Source of the DNA: Verrucomicrobiota bacterium
GTDB lineage: Bacteria > Verrucomicrobiota > Verrucomicrobiia > Chthoniobacterales > UBA10450
DNA: 64,000 nt
NCBI GenBank assembly: GCA_019244415.1
Contig: JAFASN010000006.1
Coordinates: forward strand, 34,473-98,472
Reading direction: 5' to 3'
Shown here: positions 61,982 through 64,000 of the stretch, in pieces
How positions within the stretch are numbered: position 1 is the stretch's first letter
How the letters are laid out: each line of letters starts with the position of its first letter
Notes under the pieces: generated by a model
Seen by the model: the letters and a program-made list of their open reading frames with translations, nothing else
What the model was told of the DNA's origin: nothing
The model's database searches: none
Program-made: the position numbers and the translations under genes

Positions 61982-62343
61982 GCCGGCGCTCCCAAAGTAC
62001 GACCGGCGTCCCACCTCCTGCTTCTTCGGTCTCCTCGGCGCGTTCGCGGCGGAACTTCTGCAGCGGTGGGCGTACGCTGGCCACGAACGTCTCCTGCGCG
62101 TGAACTGGTGATTGAGAGTCAATACTCACGGCGCGTTCTCTCCCAATGGGCACGCTTTCGCCGCGGAACGCTCACGAACTAGAGGGAATGTCAACCGCGC
62201 TTTGCTGGCGCGTCGCGCGTACTCTGCGCGTCCTCTCACCTGAGAAGGCGTGACTGCTCAAAAGTACAGCCTAAGTACGAGAGGGCATAGCCTCACCACG
62301 TAGTACCACGAAGCGCTTCGCTTGAGCGGCAGATGCAGAAGTC
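61982..62343 (-). other. Cassette of the repeated poorly-coding family, copy 1
   Basis: Extended similarity to 63627-63989; only a weak 89-aa ORF not conserved in copy 2. Confidence 0.6.
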
Positions 62344-62468
62344 ATCTAACGAGACAAAGCTCAGCCGCGGCTACCCGAGAGCGCGACTTCGCTGCGCTGG
62401 AAGCATTCTAATCACGAAAGTACAAGGAAACAAACCGGGTAGCCGTCGGCTGCAGCGCCTGGTTAGAT
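62344..62468 (-). repeat. attC site 22
   Basis: ATCTAAC...GTTAGAT. Confidence 0.93.
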
Positions 62469-62505
62469 GGTGAACGTTGCTGCACGCAAGGCGGCGCACA
62501 ATGGA

Positions 62506-62763
62506 TTACATCGGTGCGATGGCGAACGAAATAGCAAGAACGACAACAGCGATGCCAAAGACGAGGTACAACCAAGCTACAAGGTAGTAGCGGGCGCGAA
62601 GGAGACGTGCCGCAGCTGCTGCCAAAAGTGCTCCGAATATGCTGAGAATGATCCACGTGCGTTGTGAGCCGACAGTCACGATGCCGATGAGTGCTGCGTA
62701 TGGGCCAAGTAGTGTAAGAAGATCGGCGGGAAAGTGACCCGATTTTGTTGTCCTCTCGCTCAC
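62506..62763 (-). CDS. Cassette gene: small membrane protein
   Basis: 85 aa with about 3 hydrophobic segments. Confidence 0.65.
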   Translation of the reverse strand: MSERTTKSGHFPADLLTLLGPYAALIGIVTVGSQRTWIILSIFGALLAAAAARLLRARYYLVAWLYLVFGIAVVVLAISFAIAPM

Positions 62764-62772
62764 GGCACAACC

Positions 62773-62896
62773 ATCTAACGAGACAAAGCTCAGCCGTGGC
62801 GAGAGGGAGCGCGGCCTCGCTGCTCTTGAACCATGTTAATCAGGAGTGGCCAAGTTAACAAACCGTCTCGCCATCGGCTGCAGCGCTTGGTTAGGT
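62773..62896 (-). repeat. attC site 23
   Basis: ATCTAAC...GTTAGGT; divergent L arms. Confidence 0.9.
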
Positions 62897-62967
62897 GCTC
62901 GTGTGCCATTCCCTTGTCGTGCGGCGCTACGCTTGCGCAAAGCGCGTCGGCTGCGGCCATTCCTGCT

Positions 62968-63141
62968 TCATAGTTCAGTTGAAACGTTGCCGGTCGTGTC
63001 TGCTCCTGCAAAGCTCGGTTGAGTGAGCGGTGTCGCATGTGGCAGTCGAATGCGTGTTAGTGCTCGAAGCGTGTCATGCGGCAGCGTCACAATGGCCATT
63101 CCTGCAATGGCGACGAGTAGCATAGTATGCGAGCGCTTCAT
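62968..63141 (-). CDS. Cassette gene: small secreted or membrane peptide
   Basis: MKRSHTMLLVAIAGMAIVTLP; 57 aa. Confidence 0.45.
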   Translation of the reverse strand: MKRSHTMLLVAIAGMAIVTLPHDTLRALTRIRLPHATPLTQPSFAGADTTGNVSTEL

Positions 63142-63144
63142 GTC

Positions 63145-63269
63145 ACCTAACGAGCTCAAGCTCACTCGCGGCGAGCGGGAGCGAGGGAACTAAAACAGTA
63201 TGAAGAAACAAACTACCAAAGCGGTGGGAAACAAACCGGCTCGCCGTCGAGTGCAGCGCCTGGTTAGGT
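63145..63269 (-). repeat. attC site 24 (divergent; carries plus-strand ATG at 63200)
   Basis: ACCTAAC...GTTAGGT. Confidence 0.9.
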
Positions 63270-63751
63270 CTTTGCGCCCGCACGAAGAAGAAGTGCTGAA
63301 CTACCTGCAATGGTTTGCCGAGAACCGTCCGCAGAAGTGGGTTCGACCGATGGATGTCGGCGGCTCCGATGGGTCTCACCATAGCGGCACGCTGGCAAAG
63401 CTGGTCAAGCTTGGATATGCCGAATCCCGTCGGCGCTGTGCGTCGATAGTCGGTGCGCTCGGCTCGAATCGGGCTGGAAAAGAGTATCGCGCGCTCAATA
63501 GACCTAACGAGCTCAAGCTCAGCCGCGGCTACCTGAGAGCGCGACTTCGCTGGTGTGAGAGTACTTTAATCACGAAAGTACGAGGAAACAAACCGGGTAG
63601 CCGTCGGCTGCAGCGCCTGGTTAGGTGTAAGGGTGGCGAAGGAACGAGCGGCTTTCGCCGTGTACTTGCTTCTTCTGTCTGCCTGAGGACATGGCGTGCG
63701 GGACTTCTGCATCGGTGGGCGAACGCTGGCAACGAACGTCTCTGCGCGTGA
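63200..63751 (+). CDS. Inverted cassette gene: small winged-helix-like protein; real C-terminus uncertain (ORF reads through next attC)
   Basis: HEEEVLNYLQWFAENRPQKWVRPMDVGGSDGSHHSGTLAKLVKLGYAESRRR...GKEYRAL. Confidence 0.55.
   Translation: MKKQTTKAVGNKPARRRVQRLVRSLRPHEEEVLNYLQWFAENRPQKWVRPMDVGGSDGSHHSGTLAKLVKLGYAESRRRCASIVGALGSNRAGKEYRALNRPNELKLSRGYLRARLRWCESTLITKVRGNKPGSRRLQRLVRCKGGEGTSGFRRVLASSVCLRTWRAGLLHRWANAGNERLCA
63502..63626 (-). repeat. attC site 25
   Basis: ACCTAAC...GTTAGGT. Confidence 0.93.
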
Positions 63752-63989
63752 ACTGGTGATTGCGTCAGTACTCAGGGCGGTTCTCTCTCGATGGCCACGC
63801 TTTCGCTGGGCAACGCTTACGAGCCAGAGGCCATGTCAAGGACGCTTTGCTGGCGTCTGGAGCGTACTCTGCGCGTCCTCTCTGCGGAGCCAAGGCGTGA
63901 CTGCTCAAAGTACGACCTAAGTACGAGGCGGTGTAGCCTCATCACGTAAAACGAGGAACCGCTTGCTTTCACCGGCAGATGCAGAAGTC
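63627..63989 (-). other. Cassette of the repeated poorly-coding family, copy 2
   Basis: Similar over most of its length to 61982-62343; reading frame disrupted relative to copy 1. Confidence 0.6.
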
Positions 63990-64000
63990 ACCTAACGAGA
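63990..64000 (-). repeat. attC site 26, truncated by window end
   Basis: ACCTAACGAGA identical to starts of other sites. Confidence 0.8.

Larger units (their letters stand above)
50814..64000 (-). mobile_element. Integron gene-cassette array (25 complete attC-like sites plus 1 truncated); integrase not in window
   Basis: Regular RYYYAAC...GTTRRRY-bounded about 116-126 bp repeats with L-box inverted repeats and one extrahelical base, alternating with 0.2-0.75 kb cassettes. Confidence 0.93.

Noticed and set aside
50814-64000. Regular repeats with short spacers suggested a CRISPR array
   Set aside because: Repeats are about 120 bp, spacers contain full genes, and the ends are RYYYAAC/GTTRRRY; this is attC architecture, not CRISPR
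1-64000. tRNA/rRNA genes
   Set aside because: No cloverleaf with TTCRANNY-type T-loop plus anticodon arm, and no rRNA-like stretch, was recognised by eye; a tRNAscan-SE run would be decisive

Overview
The window has two parts. (1) About 1-49 kb is ordinary chromosome of a high-GC, Gram-negative bacterium. Gene content (TamA/TamB-like pair, S53 peptidase, MbfA-like VIT fusion, DUF4380, sortilin-like propellers) would fit Verrucomicrobiota or a related soil lineage, but I cannot prove taxonomy from sequence alone. It encodes housekeeping and metabolic genes (recQ, recO, sucA/sucB/lpd, speA, asnS, transporters) and several two-component proteins. (2) About 50.8-64.0 kb is a dense array of 25 complete and 1 window-truncated attC-like recombination sites (about 116-126 bp each, bounded by RYYYAAC...GTTRRRY, with L-box inverted repeats). 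They are separated by small cassettes, almost all reading on the minus strand: three toxin-antitoxin-like pairs, VOC, CPBP protease, TonB-like proteins, lipoproteins and many unknown small membrane or secreted proteins. This is a sedentary chromosomal integron cassette array. No integrase or attI is in the window, and gene orientation predicts it beyond the right edge unless this is a CALIN. The strongest signals outside annotation are: (a) an apparent strong excess of the octamer GTACTCAG/CTGAGTAC (25 occurrences located by eye, about 2 expected by composition), with nearly every GTAC in sampled DNA occurring as AGTAC or GTACT; (b) cassette start and stop codons embedded in, or within a few nt of, attC core sites, leaving no room for in-cassette ribosome-binding sites; (c) two distinct loop types interleaved across otherwise homogeneous attC sites; (d) a repeated cassette family with poor ORF conservation; (e) one inverted cassette gene whose start lies in a modified attC. 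All counts and coordinates were read by eye.
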